Source of the DNA: an uncultured Bacilli bacterium
GTDB taxonomy: Bacteria > Bacillota_I > Bacilli_A > RF39 > UBA660
Assembly: GCA_934169415.1 (NCBI GenBank)
Contig: CAKPNP010000027.1
Span: 1 to 15,686 of the forward strand
Length of the DNA stretch: 15,686 nucleotides
Direction of reading: 5' to 3'
In this document: in pieces, positions 1 to 6,000 of the stretch
How the letters are laid out: every line of letters starts with the position of its first letter
Numbering within the stretch: position 1 is the first letter of the stretch
Notes under the pieces: model-generated
The model's database searches: none
What the model saw: the letters and a program-made list of their open reading frames with translations, nothing else
Told to the model about the DNA's origin: nothing
Made by a program: the position numbers and the translations under genes

Positions 1-102
1 GCTTTAAAGAACTTAGAAGATGATAATTTATTTGAACCTATGTTTACAAAAGAAGAAGATGAATTAAGACTAAGAAACTCATATAAAATCCACTATAAAG
101 AA
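1..102 (+). repeat. Inverted repeat arm A, inside the Rpn-like gene
   Basis: This arm matches the reverse complement of 15477-15578 with only two differences, at positions 39 (T against G) and 93 (C against T). Both are silent third-codon changes. Similarity drops sharply after position 102, where the copies also differ in linker length. The repeat may continue beyond base 1, outside the window. Confidence 0.9.
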
Positions 103-219
103 GAAGGAATAAAAGAAGAAAAAATAAATACAGCTAAAGAGATGTTAAAAAGAAAAATGGATATCAAACTTATTTCTGAAATAACTGGTTTAAGTATTAA
201 AGAAATAATGATACTATAA
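1..219 (+). CDS. Rpn family recombination-promoting nuclease / PD-(D/E)XK transposase-like protein, C-terminal end (5' end outside window)
   Basis: The frame is open from base 1 and ends in TAA at 217-219, giving 72 visible residues. The tail has the pattern typical of the Rpn (TIGR01784/PDDEXK_2) family: a charged KEEDELRLRNSYKIHYKE segment, a Lys/Glu-rich GIKEEK linker, then an A-x-x-ML helix and an ITGLSIKEI helix-turn-helix-like end. Family members are DNA endonucleases that promote RecA-independent recombination. The catalytic N-terminal domain is off the window, so activity cannot be judged. The first 102 bases are almost identical to an inverted copy at the other end of the window. No terminator is obvious after the stop, and 154 bases separate it from yidD. 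Confidence 0.8.
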   Translation, partial: ALKNLEDDNLFEPMFTKEEDELRLRNSYKIHYKEEGIKEEKINTAKEMLKRKMDIKLISEITGLSIKEIMIL

Positions 220-338
220 TTTTAGTAATAAAGTAATCATTTAAAATAGGACTATAGATAACTATAAGAAATGACATTAAATATAAGATTTTAAGTATTC
301 TTTAAATCAATTATATTACATGCCATTTTTTATTTTGT

Positions 339-367
339 TTTACAAATATATTAAATTTTAGTATAAT
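339..367 (+). promoter_or_regulatory. SigA-type promoter of yidD, predicting a leaderless transcript
   Basis: A -35 box TTTACA lies at 339-344 and a -10 box TATAAT at 362-367, with a 17-base spacer. Transcription would be expected to start at about 374, the A of the yidD ATG. No Shine-Dalgarno sequence lies between the promoter and the start codon. Confidence 0.7.
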
Positions 368-373
368 TATATC

Positions 374-595
374 ATGAAATATTTATTATTAGGAATGATA
401 AAATTTTATCAAATGATACCAGGGCCTTGGCATAATTACTGTAAGTATACTCCAACATGTTCTAATTATGCAATGGATGCAATAATAGAATATGGAGCAT
501 TTAAAGGAAGTATTCTTACAATTAAGAGAATATTAAGATGTAATCCCCTATCCAAAGGTGGATATGATCCAGTTAGAAAGAAGGATAAAAAGTGA
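374..595 (+). CDS. yidD: YidD membrane protein insertion efficiency factor
   Basis: YidD is a small membrane-associated protein that helps YidC/Sec insert inner-membrane proteins. The 73-residue product shows the family signature: an N-terminal amphipathic or hydrophobic stretch with IKFYQ, then C-K-Y-x-PTCSNYA (about residues 23-33), IIEYGAFKG, an R-x-x-RCNP motif and GGYDPV near the C-terminus. The length is normal for the family. The ATG at 374 fits the usual family N-terminus. The stop overlaps the GTG of the next gene by four bases (GTGA), so the lipoprotein is probably translationally coupled. There is no Shine-Dalgarno site, and the promoter places the transcript start at the ATG. YidD usually sits near rnpA/yidC; here it heads an operon with a lipoprotein and an SPFH protein. 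Confidence 0.95.
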   Translation: MKYLLLGMIKFYQMIPGPWHNYCKYTPTCSNYAMDAIIEYGAFKGSILTIKRILRCNPLSKGGYDPVRKKDKK

Positions 596-1491
596 AAAAA
601 ATTAAATATTTATTAATATTACTTATATTATTTTCAACAGGTTGTTTAAAAAAAGATAATATGGAAGGAATAAAGATTTATACAACAACCTACCCAATAG
701 AATATATTACAAATAGATTATATGGAAATTATAGTGAAGTACTTAGTATATATCCTAATGGAGTTAATATACAACTAGATAGTACTAACATAGATAATAA
801 TCTATATACATTAACAGATAAACAGTTAAAATATTATAGTAATTCAGATTTATTTATTTTTAATTCTTTATTATATGAAAGTAATTACGTAGAAACTATG
901 TTTAACAATAATAAGAAACTTAAAATAATAAATGCAACAGATCATTTAACTATGGATGAATTTTACGATTATGAAGAAATATGGTTAAATCCATCTAGAC
1001 TTTTAACAGTCGCAAGAAATATTAAAAATGGTTTTAAAGAATATGTTACTAACTATTATATAAAACAAGATATAGAATCTAATTTTGATTCGCTAAAAGA
1101 GGATTTAGATAAATTAGATTCTAAGATTTCACAAGCCACTAAAAACGCTGATAATAAAGTAATTGTAGTTAGCAGTGACTTATTTAAATACTTATCAAAA
1201 GATAAATATGGTCTAACCGTATATTCACTGGAAGAAAATGAAAATTTAACTTCGAAAACAATATCTGATGTAAAAGAATTAATAAAAAATGGTCAAGTAA
1301 AATATATTTATATTAAGCAACATGAAGAGGCTAACGAAACTATAAATAATTTAATAAAAGGTACAGATGTTAAACTAATCGAATTACATACATTAACTAA
1401 TTTAACAGAACAAGAACGTCAAAATAAGAAAGATTATTTTTCAATAATGAATGAAAATATTGAATTATTAAATTTAAGCTTGTATAATTAA
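592..1491 (+). CDS. ZnuA-like (PF01297-type) metal-ABC-transporter substrate-binding lipoprotein, degenerate
   Basis: The 299-residue product begins with a lipoprotein signal: a Lys-rich start, a Leu/Ile core and a lipobox STGC with the acylated Cys at residue 18. The rest follows the ZnuA/TroA plan: KIYTTTYPIEYI opens the first lobe, NSDLFIFNSLLYE lies near residue 85, a WLNP motif near 131, then a long helix (about 150-185) and a second lobe. The usual ligand sites look altered. The DPH-x-x-EP region reads VNIQLDST (58-65), and the H-x-WLDP region reads EEIWLNP (128-134), so the conserved His residues are missing. No permease or ATPase gene is adjacent. It may bind another ligand, bind metal through other residues, or have lost transport function. 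The GTG start at 592 overlaps the yidD stop and has an AAGGA site upstream. Confidence 0.75.
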   Translation: MKKIKYLLILLILFSTGCLKKDNMEGIKIYTTTYPIEYITNRLYGNYSEVLSIYPNGVNIQLDSTNIDNNLYTLTDKQLKYYSNSDLFIFNSLLYESNYVETMFNNNKKLKIINATDHLTMDEFYDYEEIWLNPSRLLTVARNIKNGFKEYVTNYYIKQDIESNFDSLKEDLDKLDSKISQATKNADNKVIVVSSDLFKYLSKDKYGLTVYSLEENENLTSKTISDVKELIKNGQVKYIYIKQHEEANETINNLIKGTDVKLIELHTLTNLTEQERQNKKDYFSIMNENIELLNLSLYN

Positions 1492-1509
1492 TTTTGAAAG
1501 GAGTATTAT

Positions 1510-2262
1510 ATGATATTTTTAATTATTTTAATTATAGTTATTGGAATAACTTCAATTAAACAAATCGATGAATATGAAAGAGGTATAAAATTTTCAATGG
1601 GAAAATTTAGTAAGGTAATGAATCCAGGTTGGAATTTTGTACTACCAATATTTGAAACTTATAAAAAAGTTGATATAAGAACTAAAGCTGTGGATGTTCC
1701 AGAACAAGAAGCAATTACTAAAGATAATGTTTCAGTAAAAATTAATGCTGTAATATATTATAAAGTATTTGATGCTTCTAAAGCTATACTTGCTGTTGAA
1801 AACTTCAGATATGCAGTAAGTCAAATGGCACAAACTACAATGCGTAATGCTGTTGGTACTGTTTCACTTGATGAATTATTAAGTGAAAGAGAAAAAATTT
1901 CTGATGAAATTTGTAAAATAATCGACGATGCTACTGATCCATGGGGAATTAAAGTTGAAAATGTTGAATTAAAAGATGTTTCACTTCCAGAAGAAATGAA
2001 ACGTGTAATTGCTAAAGCTGCTGAAGCTGAAAGAGAAAAAGCAGCCGTTATTACTAAGGCAAAAGGTGAAGTAGAAGCTTCAGAAAATTTAGCTAAAGCC
2101 GCAGAAATAATGAGTACTACACCAGGAGCACTTCATTTAAGAACATTAGCTACATTAAATGATATAAGCTCAGATCAATCAAATACAATTGTTTTTGCAG
2201 TACCTCTTGAAGTATTAAGAGCATTTGAAAATGGCGATATAACTAAAGTAAAAAAGAACTAG
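1510..2262 (+). CDS. SPFH/Band 7 (stomatin-like, slipin) membrane protein
   Basis: The 250-residue product has an N-terminal transmembrane segment (about residues 1-15). An SPFH domain follows, recognisable by YERGIKFSMGKF, NPGWNFVLPIFE, DIRTKAVDVPEQE, ITKDNVSVKINAVIYYKV and the MRNAVGTVSLDELLSER segment. Next comes the Ala/Glu/Lys-rich coiled coil AKAAEAEREKAAVITKAKGE, which drives oligomerisation in this family. Slipins form large cage-like membrane assemblies linked to membrane microdomains and quality control. The usual partner, an NfeD-type protease or OB-fold protein, is not next to it. The ATG has a strong AAAGGAG site and lies 18 bases after the lipoprotein stop, so it is the third gene of the yidD operon. 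Its 3' end overlaps the convergent symporter gene by four bases. Confidence 0.93.
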   Translation: MIFLIILIIVIGITSIKQIDEYERGIKFSMGKFSKVMNPGWNFVLPIFETYKKVDIRTKAVDVPEQEAITKDNVSVKINAVIYYKVFDASKAILAVENFRYAVSQMAQTTMRNAVGTVSLDELLSEREKISDEICKIIDDATDPWGIKVENVELKDVSLPEEMKRVIAKAAEAEREKAAVITKAKGEVEASENLAKAAEIMSTTPGALHLRTLATLNDISSDQSNTIVFAVPLEVLRAFENGDITKVKKN

Positions 2263-2279
2263 GTAACTTGTTCTTTTTT
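2251..2279. terminator. Bidirectional terminator embedded in two gene ends
   Basis: A nine-base stem AAAAAGAAC (2251-2259) pairs with GTTCTTTTT (2270-2278) around a ten-base loop, with T-runs on both strands. The stem contains the last codons of both the slipin gene (Lys-Lys-Asn-stop) and the convergent symporter gene (Lys-Lys-Glu-Gln-Val-Thr-stop). The two stop codons overlap inside the loop. Confidence 0.75.
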
Positions 2280-3458
2280 ATTTATACATTTATCTATAAG
2301 CATAGAACTTGATATATCACCACATACATTTAACATAGTAGCAGGTGGATCTATTAAAAAACCTATTGTTGCAATAACTACAAAAGCTTCATTAGATAGA
2401 CCATATAAAGATACAATAAGCATCTCCCCTATCAATCCACCACCTGGTATTCCAGACATAACAACAGCGCTTAATACAGCTATTAATATAGATATTAAGT
2501 ATATATCTATACCAGTAAATGGTTTATTAAATATTGCAAATAAGAATACTATTTTTAATATTGCTCCCATACTAGAACCTTCCATATGCATTGTAGAACC
2601 AAGTGGTAAGGCTACTTTACTTACTGATGGTGTTATATTAATATTGTCTGCAGTTGCTAAATTAGTTGGAAGAGATGCCAAGGATGACTGTGTAGATAAG
2701 GATGTAGCTAAAGATGGAATTATGTTTTTATAAAATCTTTTGATACCGTTTTTCCTATCTGATATATAAGCATATATTGTATAAAATATTAAAAAATATA
2801 AAATTGAAACTATGTAATATATAATCGTTGCTTTTAAATAACTTCCGAGTAAACTACTTCCATATTCAGCTATCATAGAAGCAAAATAGCAGCATATTCC
2901 AATTGGTGCATAATACATTATAATTTTTACTATTCCTAAAATTATTTTAGATATATCTTCTAAATTCTTAGAAATACTAGGACTCTTAATAGTAGATGTT
3001 GCAATACCAAATAAAGAAGAAAATATAATAAGTGGTAACATATTAGATCTATCAAATAAATTTATAAAATTGCTTACAGTTAAACTTGAAACAATTTGTT
3101 TAGCAATAGATACCTTTTCTATGTCAGTAAATTCTAAACTTATTATATCATTAACTGGATTTATAAATTTTAATACTATTAACATCATTATTGCAGCTAT
3201 ACTACTAGTAATCACAAAGATTAAAAATGTGTATCTTAATATTTTACCTAATTTTTTTAAATTAGTCATATTTGCTATACTGCTTGATATTGTAAAAAAA
3301 ACTAATGGAACTACTATTGTATACATTAAATTTAAAAATATATCGCCAAATGGTTTAAGAACTACGGCTTTATCTTTAAATATAAATCCTATTAAACAAC
3401 CCATTAATGATGAAATAATTAATATTATAGAAGATGAATATCTTTTAATTATTTTCAT
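2259..3458 (-). CDS. Dicarboxylate/amino acid:cation symporter (SLC1/DAACS family)
   Basis: The 399-residue polytopic protein belongs to the GltP/GltPh family of secondary transporters that take up acidic or neutral amino acids or dicarboxylates with Na+ or H+. Visible landmarks are VPLVFFTISSSIANM in the scaffold domain, the serine-rich hairpin SLSTQSSLASLP, the TM7 motif STMHMEGSSMG, the second hairpin SGIPGGG, and the TM8 substrate motif DPPATMLNVCGD. In TM8 the position of GltPh Arg397, which holds the acidic side chain of glutamate or aspartate, is Ala, and the Asp390 position is Gly. This suggests a neutral or otherwise different substrate; it is an inference from alignment by eye. The ATG has a strong AGGAGG site. 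The gene stands alone with its own promoter, divergent from the amidotransferase gene. Confidence 0.93.
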   Translation of the reverse strand: MKIIKRYSSSIILIISSLMGCLIGFIFKDKAVVLKPFGDIFLNLMYTIVVPLVFFTISSSIANMTNLKKLGKILRYTFLIFVITSSIAAIMMLIVLKFINPVNDIISLEFTDIEKVSIAKQIVSSLTVSNFINLFDRSNMLPLIIFSSLFGIATSTIKSPSISKNLEDISKIILGIVKIIMYYAPIGICCYFASMIAEYGSSLLGSYLKATIIYYIVSILYFLIFYTIYAYISDRKNGIKRFYKNIIPSLATSLSTQSSLASLPTNLATADNINITPSVSKVALPLGSTMHMEGSSMGAILKIVFLFAIFNKPFTGIDIYLISILIAVLSAVVMSGIPGGGLIGEMLIVSLYGLSNEAFVVIATIGFLIDPPATMLNVCGDISSSMLIDKCINKKEQVT

Positions 3459-3475
3459 AAATACCTCCTACTAAA

Positions 3476-3504
3476 ATTATATTTTTATTAATAAAAAATA
3501 TTAA
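3476..3504 (-). promoter_or_regulatory. Promoter of the symporter gene
   Basis: On the minus strand there is a TTAATA -35 (3499-3504), a 17-base spacer and a perfect TATAAT (3476-3481). The predicted start near 3469 is the first base of the AGGAGG site, giving a leader of about 11 nt. It overlaps the divergent promoter of the amidotransferase gene. Confidence 0.55.
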
Positions 3505-3516
3505 TTCAAATATAAT
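3488..3516 (+). promoter_or_regulatory. Promoter of the glutamine amidotransferase gene
   Basis: A TTAATA -35 (3488-3493), a 17-base spacer and TATAAT (3511-3516). The predicted start at about 3522-3523 coincides with the AGGTGAT site at 3522-3528, so the leader would be about 10 nt before the ATG at 3532. Confidence 0.55.
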
Positions 3517-3531
3517 TAATTAGGTGATTTT

Positions 3532-4125
3532 ATGAAATATGTTGGAATAATTGGAAGACCTAATAGTGATAAAATAACTTTTAATAAAGAAGTAATAGAT
3601 ATAATAGATAAATATAATTTAGTACCTATCGGTATAATAGTTGACTTTAATAATGATGTTAATGAAGAATTTAACAAAGTTAAAGCCTTAATTGATATGT
3701 GTAATTACTTCATATTACAAGGTGGTATAGAATATTATGATATTGATATTAAGATTGTTAAATATTTATATGACTTAAATATGCCTACTCTAGGAATATG
3801 TTTAGGAATGCAAACAATGGCCATGGCTTTTGATGGTAATATGGATGATATAGATGGACATTATAGTAACAATAAATATGTACATAGTATTAATATCGAT
3901 GAAAATTCTAAATTATATAGTATTATTAAAAAAAATAATATATTAGTAAATTCTAGACATCATAGTTATATTGTGAATACAAAATTATCTGTTTCCTCTC
4001 TTAGTAATGTAATAGAATCTATAGAAGATAAAAATAAAAGGTTTTTCATTGGTCTTCAGTGGCATCCTGAGTCTATATATGATGAAAATAATAAAAAAAT
4101 ATTCGATTATTTCTTTACTTTGTAA
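3532..4125 (+). CDS. Class I glutamine amidotransferase, gamma-glutamyl-GABA hydrolase (PuuD/peptidase C26) type
   Basis: The 197-residue protein carries all class I amidotransferase landmarks. These are the oxyanion strand ILQGG (about 61-65), the nucleophile elbow GICLGMQ with Cys90, the family segment LVNSRHHSYI near 140, and the catalytic pair in WHPES (His178, Glu180). The NSRHH motif and overall plan point to the PuuD/peptidase C26 branch, which cleaves gamma-glutamyl bonds. Lone members also act as glutaminase subunits, so the substrate is not determined. It is shorter than typical PuuD-type members (about 240-250 residues). It has its own promoter and AGGTGAT site and stands alone before the tRNA operon. 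Confidence 0.88.
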   Translation: MKYVGIIGRPNSDKITFNKEVIDIIDKYNLVPIGIIVDFNNDVNEEFNKVKALIDMCNYFILQGGIEYYDIDIKIVKYLYDLNMPTLGICLGMQTMAMAFDGNMDDIDGHYSNNKYVHSINIDENSKLYSIIKKNNILVNSRHHSYIVNTKLSVSSLSNVIESIEDKNKRFFIGLQWHPESIYDENNKKIFDYFFTL

Positions 4126-4163
4126 TAAATATTAAATTTTTTAAAAAAAATTACAAAAAGTAC

Positions 4164-4192
4164 TTGCCAAATTCGAAAATATAATATATAAT
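4164..4192 (+). promoter_or_regulatory. Promoter of the tRNA operon
   Basis: TTGCCA (4164-4169), a 17-base spacer and TATAAT (4187-4192). Transcription would start near 4199, 13 bases before the first tRNA. This is one of the best promoter matches in the window. Confidence 0.75.
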
Positions 4193-4211
4193 TAAATAGT
4201 CTTTTAGTTAT

Positions 4212-4288
<77 letters not shown>

Positions 4289-4301
4289 TATTTATATTTA
4301 C

Positions 4302-4378
4302 GCCTTAATAGCTCAGTCGGTTAGAGCACTTGACTGTTAATCAAGGGGTCGTAGGTTCGAGTCCTACTTGAGGCGCCA
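4302..4378 (+). tRNA. tRNA-Asn (anticodon GTT)
   Basis: A 77-base cloverleaf. Acceptor GCCTTAA pairs with TTGAGGC (one G-U), discriminator G, encoded CCA. The anticodon stem CTTGA/TCAAG closes the loop CTGTTAA, giving anticodon GTT. The T-arm is GTAGG-TTCGAGT-CCTAC. Confidence 0.97.
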
Positions 4379-4384
4379 TAATGT

Positions 4385-4461
4385 GGCTAGTTGGTGAAGT
4401 GGCTTAACACACTGCCCTTTCACGGCAGCATTCACGGGTTCGAATCCCGTACTAGTCACCA
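4385..4461 (+). tRNA. tRNA-Glu (anticodon TTC)
   Basis: A 77-base cloverleaf. Acceptor GGCTAGT pairs with ACTAGTC (one G-U), with encoded CCA. The anticodon stem CTGCC/GGCAG closes the loop CTTTCAC, giving anticodon TTC. The T-arm is ACGGG-TTCGAAT-CCCGT. It is the last tRNA of the operon and is followed by a terminator. Confidence 0.97.
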
Positions 4462-4474
4462 AGATAAAATTACA

Positions 4475-4499
4475 AAATCTCTAATATAGAGATTTTTTT
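4475..4499 (+). terminator. Rho-independent terminator of the tRNA operon
   Basis: AAATCTCT (4475-4482) pairs with AGAGATTT (4488-4495) around a five-base loop, followed by a T-run to 4499, 13 bases after tRNA-Glu. Confidence 0.85.
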
Positions 4500-4532
4500 G
4501 TTATAAAAAATACTATTTATAAGTATATAAAT

Positions 4533-4557
4533 AAAAACACCTAATTTTAGGTGTTTT
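4533..4557 (-). terminator. Terminator of the infC-rpmI-rplT operon
   Basis: AAAACACCTAA (4534-4544) pairs with TTAGGTGTTTT (4547-4557), an 11-base stem. On the minus strand it is followed by a T-run, and it lies 7 bases past the rplT stop. The symmetric T-tracts could also stop plus-strand readthrough from the tRNA operon. Confidence 0.85.
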
Positions 4558-4563
4558 ACAAAA

Positions 4564-5079
4564 TTATTTTTCTAAAGCTTCAATTAATTCAGCTTTTTTC
4601 ATTGAAGAAATACCTTCAATACCTTTTTCTTTAGCTAATTCTTTTAATTCTGCTACAGTCTTACTTGCTAAATCACTTTTTACAGTAGCTTTAGCTTCAG
4701 TTTTAACAGCTTTAACTTCTTTTCCTTCTAAAGCAGCTTTAGCAACTTCTACTAAGTTAGTAAATGCTTTAGGATCATTGATAGCTATTTCTGATAACAT
4801 TTTTCTATTAATAACTATATCAGCTTTATTTAAACCATCTATGAATTTAGAATAACTAATTTCATTTAATCTACAAGCTGCATTGATACGAGTAATCCAT
4901 AATTTTCTGAAATCTCTTTTCTTTTGTTTTCTATCTCTATATGCATATTTACCTGAATGCATTACTTGTTCATTAGCTGATTTGAATAATCTGTGTTTAC
5001 TACCAAAATATCCTTTGGCTTGTTTCATTACTTTTTTATGTCTAGCACGTGATATTGTTCCACCTTTAACTCTTGTCAT
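4564..5079 (-). CDS. rplT: Large-subunit ribosomal protein L20 with a C-terminal Rho_N-like extension
   Basis: Residues 1 to about 117 are a complete bL20, an early 23S rRNA-binding assembly protein: TRVKGGTISRARHKK, KGYFGSKHRLFKSANEQV, YRDRKQKKRDFRKLWI-TRINAACR and the globular ISYSKFIDGLNKA end. L20 is normally about 118 residues; this one has 171. After a Lys/Ala/Val-rich linker (118-136) comes a segment of about 35 residues (LASKTVAELKELAKEKGIEG, then SSMKKAELIEALEK) that looks like the SAP-like Rho_N helical nucleic-acid-binding fold (PF07498). The frame is continuous, so the extension is encoded and ends at the operon terminator. The ATG has an AAGGAGG site. It is last in the infC-rpmI-rplT operon. 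In Firmicutes and E. coli L20 represses this operon through its leader. Confidence 0.96.
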   Translation of the reverse strand: MTRVKGGTISRARHKKVMKQAKGYFGSKHRLFKSANEQVMHSGKYAYRDRKQKKRDFRKLWITRINAACRLNEISYSKFIDGLNKADIVINRKMLSEIAINDPKAFTNLVEVAKAALEGKEVKAVKTEAKATVKSDLASKTVAELKELAKEKGIEGISSMKKAELIEALEK

Positions 5080-5088
5080 AAATCCTCC

Positions 5089-5283
5089 TTATATTAATTC
5101 CTTAATTCTTTTGTAATCACTATTACTTAATGATGATGCTGTTCTTCCAACACGATTAGATGCAGCATTTTTCTTACCTGTATTGTGTCTTGTTCCTGGA
5201 TGTCCTATTTTAATTGACCCACTTTGACGAACATTTAAAACTTTTTTAGTTCCTTTGTGAGTTTTTAATTTGTTTTTTGCCAT
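5089..5283 (-). CDS. rpmI: Large-subunit ribosomal protein L35
   Basis: A 64-residue basic protein with the bL35 pattern: KLKTHKGTKKV at the N-terminus, the Gly/His-rich GHPGTRHNTGKK centre, then a short helical end. The length is normal. A strong AGGAGG site precedes the ATG. It lies 11 bases after infC and 9 bases before rplT, the standard bacterial order. Confidence 0.97.
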   Translation of the reverse strand: MAKNKLKTHKGTKKVLNVRQSGSIKIGHPGTRHNTGKKNAASNRVGRTASSLSNSDYKRIKELI

Positions 5284-5294
5284 TTAAATTCCTC

Positions 5295-5825
5295 CTATTT
5301 TTCTTTCTTTGGACCTAATATAATAGACATTACACGTCCTTCTAATTTAGGTTCTTGCTCGATATCAGCAATTTCTTTTTGGGATTCAGCAAATCTTAAT
5401 AATACTTCTTTTCCCAACTCTGGATGAGCCATTTCTCTACCTTTAAAACGAACTGTTGCTTTAACTTTGTGTCCTTTTTCTAAATATTTAGAACTATTTT
5501 TTACTCTTGTATCAAAATCATGAATATCAATAGTAACTGAAAGTCTATATTCTTTCATTTCTAAATTAGAAACTCTTTGTTTTTTTAAATTTTCTTTAGT
5601 TCTCTTTTTATTTTCATATTTAAATTTGTTGTAATCCATTATTTTACAAACAGGTGGATTACCATTTGGATTTATTAAAACTAAATCAAATCCTGCATAA
5701 GATGCAAGCGTTAACGCATCTTTAATAGCTTTAGTACCAAGTTGTTCTCCTTTTGGTCCTATTACCATTACTTCTTTCGCTTTAATTTGCTCATTTATTA
5801 ATGAGTCTTTTGCCTTACTTGCTAT
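5295..5825 (-). CDS. infC: Translation initiation factor IF-3, probable ATA start
   Basis: IF-3 binds the 30S subunit, keeps subunits apart and rejects initiator tRNA on non-standard start codons. The 176-residue product has the N-domain (LINEQIKAKEVMVIGPKGEQLG, DLVLINPNGNPPVCKIMDYN), the linker helix KYENKKRTKENLKKQ and the C-domain (EYRLSVTIDIHDFDTRVKNS, GHKVKATVRFKGREMAHPE). The start is set by a strong GGAGGTG site seven bases before an in-frame ATA at 5823-5825. No ATG, GTG or TTG lies at a plausible place. The in-frame GTG at 5870 sits inside the leader terminator hairpin and would add residues absent from the family. E. coli infC starts at AUU and is repressed by IF-3 through it, so a rare start here has precedent. 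Confidence 0.93.
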   Translation of the reverse strand: MASKAKDSLINEQIKAKEVMVIGPKGEQLGTKAIKDALTLASYAGFDLVLINPNGNPPVCKIMDYNKFKYENKKRTKENLKKQRVSNLEMKEYRLSVTIDIHDFDTRVKNSSKYLEKGHKVKATVRFKGREMAHPELGKEVLLRFAESQKEIADIEQEPKLEGRVMSIILGPKKEK

Positions 5826-5966
5826 AAATTGACACCTCCAACGATAAAAAAGGGATAGAACACTATCCACCCTTTATAAACACAAAATAAAATTAAAATT
5901 TCGGCTTATAAACCCATGACTATATGTCATCAGGTGGAGGTATTACTCACTTTCCTTCTTCACACA
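5826..5966 (-). promoter_or_regulatory. infC-operon 5' leader (L20-leader type attenuator candidate)
   Basis: The leader is about 140 nt from the predicted start near 5966. It holds a perfect hairpin ATGAC-ATATA-GTCAT (5916-5930), a Rho-independent terminator just before the gene, and the tract ACCTCCA (5935-5941), which is exactly complementary to the infC Shine-Dalgarno TGGAGGT (5834-5840). The same tract includes CCACC, which could pair with GGTGG on the 5' side of the terminator stem. Position matches the L20 leaders known upstream of infC in Bacilli. The assignment to that family rests on position and layout, not on a covariance match. Confidence 0.6.
5846..5868 (-). terminator. Attenuator terminator in the infC leader
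   Basis: On the minus strand GGATAG-TGTT-CTATCC (5868 to 5853) is followed by C and six T (5851-5846), eight bases before the infC Shine-Dalgarno. An AAAGGG on the 5' side could extend or compete with the stem. Confidence 0.7.
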
Positions 5967-5972
5967 TCAATA

Positions 5973-6000
5973 ATTATACCATTAATTCTATGATTGTCAA
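5973..6000 (-). promoter_or_regulatory. Promoter of the infC operon
   Basis: Consensus TTGACA (5995-6000), a 16-base spacer ending in TGG, and TATAAT (5973-5978), so it is also an extended -10. The -35 box overlaps the stop codon of the upstream 222-residue gene. Predicted start is near 5966. Confidence 0.85.

Noticed and set aside
593..595. TGA read as tryptophan (Mollicutes code 4)
   Set aside because: TGG is used for Trp in yidD, and TGA ends yidD and the SPOR-like gene where family length and the overlapping next gene require it.
3070..3474. 134-codon plus-strand frame opposite the symporter
   Set aside because: It is the antisense shadow of a clearly recognised membrane protein gene and has no ribosome site.
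5826..5870. Longer infC beginning at GTG 5870
   Set aside because: That codon lies inside the leader terminator hairpin, the added residues do not belong to the family, and the strong Shine-Dalgarno would then be inside the gene.
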